Assembly (NCBI RefSeq): GCF_022458985.1
Contig: NC_061785.1
Span: 4,950,204-5,014,203, forward strand
Length of the DNA: 64,000 nt
DNA from: Mugil cephalus
Lineage: Eukaryota; Chordata; Actinopteri; Mugiliformes; Mugilidae
Direction: 5' to 3'
Shown piece by piece: positions 34,904 to 44,975 of the stretch. The translations under genes were made by a program, and so were the position numbers. Position 1 is the first letter of the stretch. Every line of letters starts with the position of its first letter. The notes beneath the pieces are model-generated. The model made no database searches, was not told where the DNA came from, and saw only the letters and a list, made by a program, of their open reading frames with translations.

Positions 34904-36528
34904 CACTGTTAAAAAATATGAGTTGCCTCAACTAAATCTAGTCATTTTGTTGCTTTGACTGAGTTAAGTTCAGTCATCTCATTGTTTTAAGTTTACTACA
35001 CTTCAGAACACGAGTTGCTGCAACATGCAGTCAGTTGACTCAAGTTAAGTAAATCTAGTCATCTTGTTGCTTTGACCGAGTTAAGTTCGGTCATCTCATC
35101 ATGTAAAGTTAATTACACTTCAAAACGCGAGTTGCTGCAAAACACAGTCAACTGACTCAACTTTCTCTATCAAGTAAGTTGGACTAAAAAAATATTATTT
35201 GAGATCATTTTAAGGCATGTTGGTTGTTGAATGTATTTTTTCCAAATTCCTACAAATGTGAATCAAGTTGATCAACATGAAATACATAAATGACACAACA
35301 CGCAGTTCAATAAGTAACTTTGTCCTTCAAATAAATAACAATAAAATAGAAAAAAAGAGAAAAAGGAGAAAAAAAACATAAAATACAAATTAAAGCTGCA
35401 GCCACTGTTGCCCGGGACCTTCTGTGTCCTCCTCCTCCTCCTCCTCCTCCTCCTCCAAACAAACAAAGAAAACTGTTGTGACCCAGGGCATTACGTACAT
35501 TTCATTTCCTCTTAGTACATACAGTAGTCCAATGGAAAAATGGCAAAAAAATGAAAATACTTAAGGCCCAAAAGCAGAAACATCCTCCTGAGCCATACAT
35601 CTAACGGAGCAGTTTATTCTTGAGAGAACGGACCCTGAGAGTGCACATCTCGGACCCGACTCCCATTCTGAAGGAGCACACAGTCTGCATAGACACAGCC
35701 AAGAGGATAGTTAGTTGCCTGATGAGAGTGCTTCAGTTTATAATGGACAATTAGCGCGTTTGTTTGGCGAGGAGAAATGGCAACACTTGCAGGACCACGT
35801 CATTGAGGGGCAGTTGCCCTAAGCAGCACGGCCAACACTGAAGTGAAGTAACCCTGTACAGGAAAAAAATAAATAAATAAATACTATGCATCACTTCAAG
35901 TCTCTGATAAAATGGCACATTTCACAATTCCCAACATGAAACAAACATAAACTTAACAGACGCTCCAGCGATTGGGGAGGGTGCGTTGCAGATTGGTCGG
36001 CGGGGGAGTCGAGGTGGAGACGTCGGGGGAAGGGGAGGGCGTCATAGCCCCAAGTAGTTTTGAAATTCCAGACAGACACATTTTCAGATCTCAAAAAAAG
36101 AGAAGATGTTGAGGGAAAATTGATCACCCTACTTAAATACTTGCTTTCACTCCGCCAGCCCTAGCTAGCTGGTGCTACATTCTGACGTATTTCCGACTAT
36201 CTGAGACGGAGAGCCATTCGATGAATCATACATGTTGCCTACAAATAAACTGACTTTGGTAAAATAATATTACATGACTTCACCCTGAGGAAAAACCTGC
36301 GATGAGCTCGGATTTTAAGAACATTGCGGGCACATGTGTGTTGGCTGAAATGCCCACCTTGACTTATTTTCTGAAGTGACCTGAATTGATTATTGTGGGT
36401 TTTTAACGAGTTTCCGCACTTTTTTCAAGTTCAAGTTGTTGTAACTCTTTGTTGCAGTGGACAATAAGTTGTCTCAACTTGACAACAGTAGATCTTCTGA
36501 CTAAAAGCCTAAAGCCCTTTTAACAGTG
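34904..36528. mobile_element. 1.6 kb element with CACTGTTAAAA inverted ends, nested in family B
   Basis: Left end CACTGTTAAAAAATATGAG, right end CTTTTAACAGTG. The left part contains two direct repeats of roughly 125 bp (AAATCTAGTCATnTTGTTGC, TTAAGTTCnGTCATCTCAT, GAGTTGCTGCAA). A (TCC)n run is inside. No transposase frame was seen. hAT-like by its ends, but the superfamily is an inference. Confidence 0.6.
35427..35456. repeat. (TCC)n microsatellite
   Basis: About ten perfect TCC units inside the nested element. On the minus strand it creates a spurious poly-Arg frame. Confidence 0.9.
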
Positions 36529-36850
36529 CACCATACCCATATGGTACTAGCGGTTTAAAGGTCTACCTTCGACTTTCGACTTTTTTCTCAAACTGCATGA
36601 TGAAAAAAAATTATTAAAATTTGGCACTAATACCATTTGCTACCACTAGGTGGCAGACTAAAATGTCAGACATAATGAGGACAACGGGTTTTAAATGAAG
36701 CAGAATAAGAAAAACCTAAAACTTAATGTCCCCATATGAGCACGAAGGGTCTCAGGAGGTCAAACTCGTCCTTGGCAAAGTAAAAAAAAATCTTTCTGAC
36801 TGTTTCATTCTTCTTATTTTCTTTTTCTAGAGAGGGACCACTCACCAAAG

Positions 36851-37630
36851 ATGACAGCTCCGTCAAACCTAACCGACGCTGCACCACGCGAGCAGCGGTT
36901 TCTGGTGTTGTTTGACTTTGACGAGACCATCATCTCTGAGAGCAGCGACGACGCCGTGGTGCGAGCACTGCCAGGCAAAGAGCTCCCTGCCTGGCTGACC
37001 AACAGCTACAGAGAGGGTTACTACACTGAGCACATGCAGAAGGTCTTGGCCTATATGGCGGAGCAGGGCGTGTCTGAAGACTCCATCCACTCGGCGGTGG
37101 AGAATATCCCGCCGAATGCCGGCCTCCTGAACCTCTTCCAGTATCTGCAGAGACACCAGCAGGACTTTGAGCTGGTGGTGGTCTCCGATGCCAACATGTA
37201 TTTCATTGAAACGTGGCTGGAGCACGCCGGGGTGCGTCACCTCTTCAGGAAGATCTTCACCAACCCGGCGAGTTTTGACGTGACCGGCCGGCTCGTGCTG
37301 CTCCCTTTCCACTCGCACTCGTGCACCCGTTGTCCAGACAACATGTGCAAACAGGCGATCCTTCGAAAGTATTTGCTGGACCGGCAGGAGGAGCGTGGCG
37401 GCACTCCTTTCCAGAGGGTGTTCTACATCGGAGATGGGGCCAATGACATCTGCCCCTCTCTGGCTCTGGGGCCCCAGGACACCGCCTTCCCCAGGAAGGG
37501 CTTCCCCATGCACTGGCTGCTGACAGATATGCAGAAGTCCCAGTCCGCCAAGTTCAAAGCGCACATAGTTCCATGGGTCAGTGGTGAGGACATAGTGGAT
37601 TCCTTGAAGAAAATAATGGAGGAAAGATGA
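36851..37630 (+). CDS. phospho1: Phosphoethanolamine/phosphocholine phosphatase 1 (HAD family)
   Basis: A single coding exon for 259 aa, 20 bp after a CTAG acceptor. HAD motifs in order: FDFDET (nucleophile Asp22 and acid/base Asp24), VSDAN with Ser112-Asp113, HSCTRCPDNMCK with the motif III Lys167, and GDGANDICP at 194-202. Cys158, Cys161 and Cys166 match the conserved cysteines of the family. The enzyme is Mg-dependent, cleaves phosphoethanolamine and phosphocholine, and in vertebrates supplies phosphate inside matrix vesicles to start skeletal mineralisation. PFHSHSCTRCPDNMCK and GFPMH fit PHOSPHO1 better than PHOSPHO2. The length equals a short-start isoform; an upstream exon could add 11 residues in frame. 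Poly(A) signal at 37785. No frameshift or missing active-site residue. Confidence 0.93.
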   Translation: MTAPSNLTDAAPREQRFLVLFDFDETIISESSDDAVVRALPGKELPAWLTNSYREGYYTEHMQKVLAYMAEQGVSEDSIHSAVENIPPNAGLLNLFQYLQRHQQDFELVVVSDANMYFIETWLEHAGVRHLFRKIFTNPASFDVTGRLVLLPFHSHSCTRCPDNMCKQAILRKYLLDRQEERGGTPFQRVFYIGDGANDICPSLALGPQDTAFPRKGFPMHWLLTDMQKSQSAKFKAHIVPWVSGEDIVDSLKKIMEER

Positions 37631-37784
37631 GGACAAGGGGAGTGAATATACAATACAGCAAAGGTGCACCAACAACAGTCCTCTAAAGATGCGGCCAAAC
37701 AATAGTTCTTCATTTTGGAAAGACAATGTCTGTAAAGAAATGTGTAGCTGCAGCTGGTTAAGTACTTTGTTTTAATAGGGATTA

Positions 37785-37790
37785 AATAAA
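37785..37790 (+). terminator. phospho1: phospho1 polyadenylation signal
   Basis: AATAAA in ATTAAATAAACTTGACG, 155 bp after the phospho1 stop. It is the first canonical signal downstream. Confidence 0.6.
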
Positions 37791-38045
37791 CTTGACGTAT
37801 ATGTAGTGAAATTTAAAACGATTTGAAGAAAGATTTTATGTCTTACCAGGGTTGCAGCTCATGCTAACTGTCGACATATTAGCATGTTTCCCAAAATGTA
37901 CGACTAATCTTTTAATGTCAGCCTAGTGAAAGAAAAACGACATATTTCTATTTTAATTGATTGCCATTAATGGCATATCAGTATTAAAAGTCCCCCCTGC
38001 AATTATCTTGGAGATCAATAACGAATATAATGTATGTTCTGGTCC

Positions 38046-38486
38046 TTAACCTCCTGAGACCCAAACTTTGCGTCTTTAATTTTTCCAAGGTATTTACGAT
38101 TAGTAAAAAAAATATGTCCTCATATGTGGCCATTGGGATTATTTCATTATTTAGATTATAACAAAGTCACCCTATGTGTGACAAAGTATAAAACTGTTTA
38201 TTTTAATACCTGTACATGACTGAGTCCCAACATCCTCAAACGAGTACTTGCTAATTAGCGACGTTGTTGCTCGTTGATATTGATAAAATATGTTAGATTT
38301 GCGCTTAATGTCAAACTAGAAACATTAATTCAGCATAAATAAATAAGCCTTAACTTCTGCTACCACCAGATTACACACTAAAGCGTCGACTAATGAGAAC
38401 AACAGGTTTAAATGAAGCAGAATAAGATGCGATAAAACCTAAAACTTAATGTCCCCATGTGAGGACGCAGGATCTCTGGAGGTTAA
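38046..38486. mobile_element. Family B element, complete copy
   Basis: Left end TTAACCTCCTGAGACCCAAA and right end GGATCTCTGGAGGTTAA are inverted. Internal blocks TGTCCTCATATGTGGCCATT and AACTTAATGTCCCCATGTGA match the other copies. About 441 bp. Confidence 0.75.
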
Positions 38487-40007
38487 GTCTAATAGGTCCC
38501 TTCAGTATGAATGCATTTGGATATCTCATGAAGCAGTGTTGCTACAGATTTCAGTGGCTCTTCCAGCCGTGTGTGTGTGTGTGTGAGGGTGGGGGGGGGG
38601 GTCCTGGTGTTGGTAACCGTCTTTTTAACGCTCCAGTCGAAAAGGCCTCGACGATTGACACACGAGTAGGAGCGGGTGTTGCAGCCCTATCGGAGACAAA
38701 AGACCACACATGTCGCATCAGGCCTGGGACACGGACGACGTAGAACAGAGATAAGGTGACAGCTCAGAGTATGTGCACACACTCCACAGCCCTGATACCC
38801 AACCTCGGGCTTGATTATACAACGGTAATCTACACCAGCATGAGTAGCCAGCACACGGCAGCTCTTTGGACCAACGTTAACACCCCCGTCCCTCTGAAAC
38901 TATGAAAGAAAAGCTGCAACGCAAAACACAGGTTTTAGATTTTAAAGTCCAATTGAGTGATTAACATTGACAAAAGTCTGTGTGTTTGGAGAGGATTTAT
39001 GTGTTTATTTTCATAATTAACCCGACGTGTAAACCTCGTTCGGCCTCACTTCATGCCGGGGGGTGGAAAATATATACATTTTAAAGTTATTTTTAAAAAA
39101 AGAGGCATATTCTGTTAAAATTCAGGACATACTAGGATTTAATTTTATTTTTTTTTCTAGTTTACAACACTTTGTTTAAAATGTACTGTAACCGTACTAC
39201 TGCTGCATGTCTACTGTGCATATCTTGATTTTTAGAGACTATTTAAAATAATTTTTTATGTCATTATGCACACATATTAAAGTAATAGTGTGGATATTTG
39301 TATTAGTATTTTAAATATTTCTACAAATATAGAAACATCCATGCTGAGGCATTAGAAGTGAATCTGGGCGCGTGTGTGTTTGTCAGTGGATGAAAAATCG
39401 CCTTAAAGAACACCTTGATGCTGGAAATCTCCTTTTAAACAGTAGTGTTTTAATTATCCCGGGAGCAGAGAAAGGAAATATAACGACACAATAACAATAA
39501 TGTGTTGATTTACACTGTCTTATTTTCCTCTCCAAGAACAAAATGTTTAATTTTTAACAAAAAAAAAAGCGTCACTTAGATGGTGAGGTGTAGTGCTAAT
39601 GCTTTGTGGTTAAGGGACTAAAGTTGTGTGAGCTTTTTTTTTTCTTTCTTTCTTTTGTGAGTTTATTTTCCTGTCGTGTGTAACTTTAATTGACTTTGTG
39701 CAATAATAATTCATACTTTAAAAAGAGAGGAAGAGAAACTGACCGCTGACATTTTCAGGGATGTGAATCGATCCCAGATCACTAGACCACAGTGCTTTTT
39801 TTTTTTTTTTTTTTTTAAATGACGCTTTAAGATCATATTCAGGCAACCAAATTAATGTATGTGTTGTTGTCACTAATATGCTACATTTATTTTTGAATTG
39901 TGCGTGTTCATTGAAAAATAACAATGAAGTGTGTAGTGCATCGATGTAACGGGAATATAAAGCCATTATCTGACAGTGGGTGTCTGCTGTGTGCTTTATG
40001 AGTGTGG

Positions 40008-40280
40008 GTTGAGACGATCGTCCCTCAGATACTTGATCAGTTTGGGATCTGGTGAATTTGGAGCCCAGGTCAACACCTTGCGCTGTTCTTCATGTTTTTT
40101 TTGAGTTGTTCCTAAACCGTTTTCGTGAGGTTTTCGTTCTACGTGGGTGCTACATGTCTCAGTAACATCCACATGGATGAATACCAGGTCCAAGTTTCCC
40201 AGCAGAACACCGAATTGTCACAAGATGGTTTAAACATTATTAACTTAAACCTGTTCCGTGGTCATAATGTTGTGGGTGTA
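40008..40280 (-). mobile_element. Inverted-repeat element family A, truncated at one end
   Basis: Contains ACTTGATCAGTTTGGGATCT, GCCCAGGTCAACACCTTGCG, TACGTGGGTGCTACATGTCT, TTTCCCAGCAGAACACCGAA and ends GTCATAATGTTGTGGGTGTA. The opposite terminus is missing. Confidence 0.7.
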
Positions 40281-40544
40281 TGTGTAGATATCAGATATAC
40301 AGTGTTAAAAGTGCACATTTCTGACTCAAAATATCAGTGGATTTCCTGAGTGAAGTCCTGAAGGTAGACAAAATGAACCCAGTCAAACAAATGAAACAAC
40401 AGTATTGTGCTTTTGTTTATTCTTTTGTTCATTTTCAAGAACAAAATGAACCAATATTACATATGGGTAAATGCACCTCTAGGTTCATTTCGCTGTCAAA
40501 TAAAAGTCGATCAGTTCAGAGGTATTTCCAGTCAGTGTAATGAG

Positions 40545-41680
40545 CCGCGGATGATTTATGGAAGGGTGTGACGGCCACAGACAAATGAGTTCTAACGAAC
40601 TCAGACAAAGAGCTGATGTTGCTCATCAGACTGGAAAAGGTTTGGAGGTTGGAACCCACCAATCTACAATCAAACAGCTTGAGAACAAATGGAGGAGATT
40701 TAAAACGACTGTTACTCTCCATAGAACTCCAAAAGGAAAGAAGTGTAATAGTCTGAGAGGTCACAAAGGAACTTTTAAAGCCCTTTTCAAATTTAAATTC
40801 CATTAAAGCTCTGCTACTTCCCTCCCCACTCCACTGTGTGTTAATTACTTTGCAAATCATAATGGATGATAAAAATATATTTGTGATACTATTTATCCCC
40901 AGGAAGAAATAACCAACGACCTGTCAGCATTTAAATCAAACTCAAAGTTGCTGATGAACACATTATTGGCTGATTTAACGGTTTAATTCGCCTAAATGGG
41001 CGAATAGTTCAGCAACATCTTCACTTTGCGCTATAACATGTGTCTAAACTTTGAATTATAGCACATCCTTGATAATTCTTAAGGGACAAGAGGCAGAAAA
41101 AAGACACAAAATCAAAGAAAAGAAAGATGTCAATTCACACTGTATTATTTTTATCAGAGGACCTCTGTGCTACGAGAATTATAGTCCAGGTAATTTGAGG
41201 TGTAATTTTTACTTCATAAATCACTGACATGGACGATCACAGATGACATCCATGATTATTAGAAATTACCTGAGGTTCCCAAGTAAAACTAATCCCGTGC
41301 GAATAGGGTTTAAGCAGCTAAAGACACATTGGCTTATGTTAATGTTCATGAATCCATTGAACAACCAAAACAGTGATGGACACATTCACAGTTTTCTCAG
41401 TATCACATGGAGAAGACAGAAGAATACCGGGAAAATGTTTTGCTGACAGATGAGACAGAAGTAGATTATCTGGTTTAACTGGGATGTGTTACCTCTGGAG
41501 GTGAACCAACATGGATCAAACATGGGTGCGGCGATGTCCTTGTCTGGCCTATTTTGCTTCATCTGAACCTGAATGACTTGTCATCACCAAAGGACCAACA
41601 AACTGAATTATGTACAAATGGTTAATTTTCTTGGACAAATAAGTATATATTTAATGTTTAACATGTCAGTTCTCTTTCTC
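40545..41680 (+). pseudogene. Decayed Tc1/mariner transposase
   Basis: The first part resembles the helix-turn-helix region of Tc1 transposases. A frame from 40558 reads QRADVAHQTGKG ... STIKQLENKWRRFKTTVTLH, like the family pattern of a growing 'GKGYKKIS...STV..I..KWK..GTV'. Around 41445-41640 fragments LLTDETEV, PTWIKHGCGDVLVWPI and LVITKGPTN-stop-IMYK match the catalytic-domain pattern (SDETK..., VKHGGGSIMLWG, LVxIxGTMNxxxY). Stops and frame changes separate them. Extinct copy, not a functional gene. Confidence 0.6.
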
Positions 41681-42582
41681 TACTTTGAGGAATTTTGTGA
41701 ACATCTTCAGAGTTTTTTTTTTTAATTTTTAATGAAAAAAAAAAAATATTTAACAGACATTTCACCATCTACTTTTTCATTGCAATTGGGTATTTTTCAG
41801 CCAAATGCTGTTTTCCCTTTTGAATGCTGAGTAGTTGCTGCTTCTCCTTTGGCCTTGAAAACTAAGACGGGCAGTTTTGTCAGCGGCTGCTGCAGCAATT
41901 GTCTTCTGGGAAAAGGTCAACAATCTTGAAAATATTCAGTTTAAAAAAGTCAGTTTCACAATAATAATAATAAAAAAATGGGTTTTTTTCAAAAAAGTTC
42001 AGGTTTTGACAGACAATCCAATGACGTCTGGGCTCTGTACTTGTGTGTGCTTGTTCAAATGAGCTTCATCTTTCTTTTCAAAGTAGATAACGTGCTGTTT
42101 TAATTGCAAAATAGACCAGAGGAGAGAAGAGGGGAGGGTGTGGAGGATTCATTCTCAGTTTGTTGGAGTACAAGATACAACACAACTGTGCTTTGTGCAA
42201 GGTGCAAGGAATGATACAAGGAAACAAGTGTTAGTTGTGCATTCCAAGGTTAGACATCTTTGAAGTAAGAAGCAGCAAAGATGTGGTTTTACTGTTGCAT
42301 ACCTTTCTTAATTAAAACTAACTGTATTGAGGTGGGGTCGCACAGTCATAGATGCATTAAACTAGTTCCCTCTACAGCACGTGTCTTCAGGACCACATTT
42401 ACCGTGATGACACACAAACACAGAGACCACAACTGTGCGAAAACAATGCAGGACAATTAATAGCCCCCCTACATCCTCACATTCACTTTGATCTCAACTG
42501 CACACTTGTAGGTTTGTGGCCGTATCTTGTCTTGCATGATTGTGTTGCAAGCATCTGTCCACAGAAAGACAGACGGGCACGT

Positions 42583-42920
42583 AGACTAATTAGCCACAAC
42601 ATTATGACCACTGACAGGCGAAGAAAATGACATCGACCATCTTCTGACAATTCAATGTTCTGCTGGGAAACTTTTGGACCTGGCTTTCATTCATGTGTGG
42701 ATGTCACTTAGACGTGTAGCACCCACTTAGACCAGACTAGACACCTCCACCCCACAGCAATGACACTTCTTGATGGCTGCAGGACGCAACCTGACACGGA
42801 CACACACAAAAACATGCAGAACAGCACGAGGTGTTGACCTGGCCTCCAAATTAACTTGATCCCATATTAATCAAGTACCTGTGGGATGATCCACAGAGAA
42901 CCCTCCCCTCAGACCATAGG
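42583..42920 (+). mobile_element. Inverted-repeat element family A, 3'-truncated copy
   Basis: Left end TTAGCCACAACATTATGACC, then GACAATTCAATGTTCTGCTG, GTAGCACCCACTTAGACCAG, GAGGTGTTGACCTGGCCTCC and GTACCTGTGGGATGATCCAC. It stops at CAGACCATAGGGTTT without the right terminus. Confidence 0.75.
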
Positions 42921-43714
42921 GTTTATTGCATCACATGTGTCATTTTAAGCTACTTTCAAGAACAATTCAGCTTCTGCACTATTAAAATAATAATATTTTG
43001 GGAAATTTTCAATAGATGTCACAAAATGTGCAAAATATTTGTGTGACACGGTTATTATCAAATGTTTGCTTGCTTTAAGAATATCTCCGTGTGTTAACAA
43101 GAACACAGGGAATCACAAGCAAACTGACCTGAAGGTGGCGCCAAGTCAACATCTCACAAAAGTCTCCGAATCACTCACACGCCGTGTCCTCCTGCCTTGA
43201 CTTTGGGGAGTTCTTACAACACACCAATCTCTTAAACTGACAAAGAAATTAACTGCGAGCGACAAATTAGCGCCAGGGTTCCTTCGGCATAAACAGCAGA
43301 GCTGATGTAAATTCACCAACACGTCTCAGTATGTGACAGCGACGGCTCAAGGCCGTGGATGACATGTGTTTGTGCGTCATCGCGAGAGTTTGAGATGCCG
43401 CTGAAGTCCGACAACTAAACTGTTGATTCAGCTTTCCTACTTGTGTTGAGCTTGGCCTATCACGCATCCATGTTTTTCTTTTGTCCTGTTACTGTATTTA
43501 ACCCATGTTTATTCCTCTGTGCTGCGTTCTTCCTCTACAGTTTGACGTCAGATCAGATTCCCTGTGATCTATCTTTGCATCTTGTATCTGATTTCATCTC
43601 TTTGATTTATTCTGTCACTCTTCTCCCCCCGGGAGATTCCATGTCATCGCTGTTGTCGACCATCGTATCTTCTGTTGTCAATCCAGGATCCGCTCATGAT
43701 AAAGACGCCAGCAA

Positions 43715-43735
43715 AAAAAGAAAGAAAGAAAGAAA
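43715..43735. repeat. (AAAG)n microsatellite
   Basis: About five AAAG units in AAAAAAAGAAAGAAAGAAAG. Simple repeat. Confidence 0.8.
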
Positions 43736-44109
43736 GCTGACAACACAAAACACATGTAACTCAAACTCACTGAGCTTATGTCACTTATACGCGCATTGGC
43801 CAGTTCATTAGGTACAGCCTTTCTATTCCAGAAGCTTGTTGGATCTATGCCAAGAAGACAACCAGGGTTCTAACCCACTTCTACCAAGGTGTAGTAAGTA
43901 TTAAACTGCCCATTGAGTGTATACACCGATCAGTCATAACATTATGACCACCTTGTGTAGGACATGGGCCTTCTGAGGGCGTCCTGTGGGATCCAGTGAA
44001 TTTTGAGGCCAGGTCGACACCTTGCGCTCTTTTTCATGTTTGTTTGTTTGTTGTTGTTTTTTTGTTTGTTTGTTTTAGTTGTTCATGAACAGTTTTTGTG
44101 TGTCATTGC

Positions 44110-44329
44110 TACACTGCAAAAAAATGAATTTCAAGAAAGCAAAAAATATCCTTGTATCAAAGAAATACATCTTATACTTTGTTCAGAGACAAGAACTTTG
44201 TGCTTATTTTAAGAATTTTTGTCAAGCAAAAAAAGCTTCACGCAGTGACAGATTCTTAATACGAGATGATTGGATTGATTATAAGAATATTTTACTTTAC
44301 TTTCTAGTAATGCTGTTTTTTACAGTGTA
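44110..44329. mobile_element. 220-bp element with TACACTGCAAAAA ends, nested in family A
   Basis: Left end TACACTGCAAAAAAATGAAT, right end TGTTTTTTACAGTGTA, an inverted repeat of about 14 bp. Internal ATTTCAAGAAAGCAAAAAAT and TAAGAATATTTTACTTTAC. No coding frame with family resemblance. MITE by structure. Confidence 0.7.
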
Positions 44330-44975
44330 CAGGCGGCGCTGTTTCAAGCGTCTCTGGGCTCCAGGCAAGAGGCACCTTGATGTTGGATTCATCAAATTTA
44401 GCGACAACAAATGCATTACTAACAGGATAAATTAACACTGTCGTTGGCAGTACTAACTAAAATTGCAGGCACAGTGTTTTGTGTACACAACTATTGCCAA
44501 CAATACTGATGTCATCACTTTATAATACACCTCTCAAACAAATTCAAACAGATATCTCAAGAGTTTAAAAGCTTCAAGCCGGTCCGCTGTCTATCTAGCG
44601 TTAGCTGCTGTTGCGCACTGAACACTAAACTTTTCTGATGCTCGGTGGGACTGGGACAAAGTGGCATGTGGCATCAACTATAATATAACACACATTCATA
44701 CTTACCACTGTGTAAGTCCCATTACAGCGTCATTTGATAATCTAGACTGTATTAAAGTCTGTGATTCAATCTATTGCTGCTAATCTCCATCTAATCTCTA
44801 TCACTTTTTGCCATTCAGTGGCCGTAACCATGGAGACTGTGACATCACGTGCATACCCTCTATAAGGGGTTCCATCATTGCTATCGATATGGACCAATAT
44901 CAGCCATCTGTAGGGGTCCCCTTCCAGTTTGGGGCCCTAGACAATTGCCTAGTTTGCCTGTCCACTTGCAGTGAC
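44330..44975. mobile_element. Possible hAT-derived insertion
   Basis: Starts CAGGCGGCGCTGTTTCAAGC and ends GGGGCCCTAGACAATTGCCT, then TGCAGTGACCCTG. CAGGCGG...CCCTG ends and the GCCCTAGnCAATTGCCTAG motif are typical of degraded fish hAT elements. Target duplication is not clear because of the adjacent nested element. Confidence 0.4.

Larger units (their letters stand above)
34371..36763. mobile_element. Family B element interrupted by a nested insertion
   Basis: Left end TTAACCTCCGGAGACCCAAG (34371) and right end GAAGGGTCTCAGGAGGTCAA (to about 36763) are the inverted termini of family B. The halves carry GTCCTCATATGTGGACACTG on the left and AACTTAATGTCCCCATATGA on the right. The natural length is about 330-440 bp; here the halves are separated by the element at 34904-36528. 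Confidence 0.7.
31782..36830 (+). other. Region upstream of the phospho1 coding exon (possible intron)
   Basis: It ends in TTTTTCTAG, a good acceptor immediately before the phospho1 start exon. The region contains a decayed TTAAAGG-type element (about 33411), a long T run (34339-34358), and a family B element (34371-36763) split by a 1.6 kb insertion. No other coding exon is recognised. Confidence 0.55.

Noticed and set aside
35272..35466. A minus-strand frame with poly-Arg
   Set aside because: It comes from the (TCC)n repeat inside a transposon.
36869..37726. A 285-codon minus-strand frame opposite phospho1
   Set aside because: The plus frame carries all HAD motifs. The minus frame has no family resemblance and reflects codon-bias shadowing.
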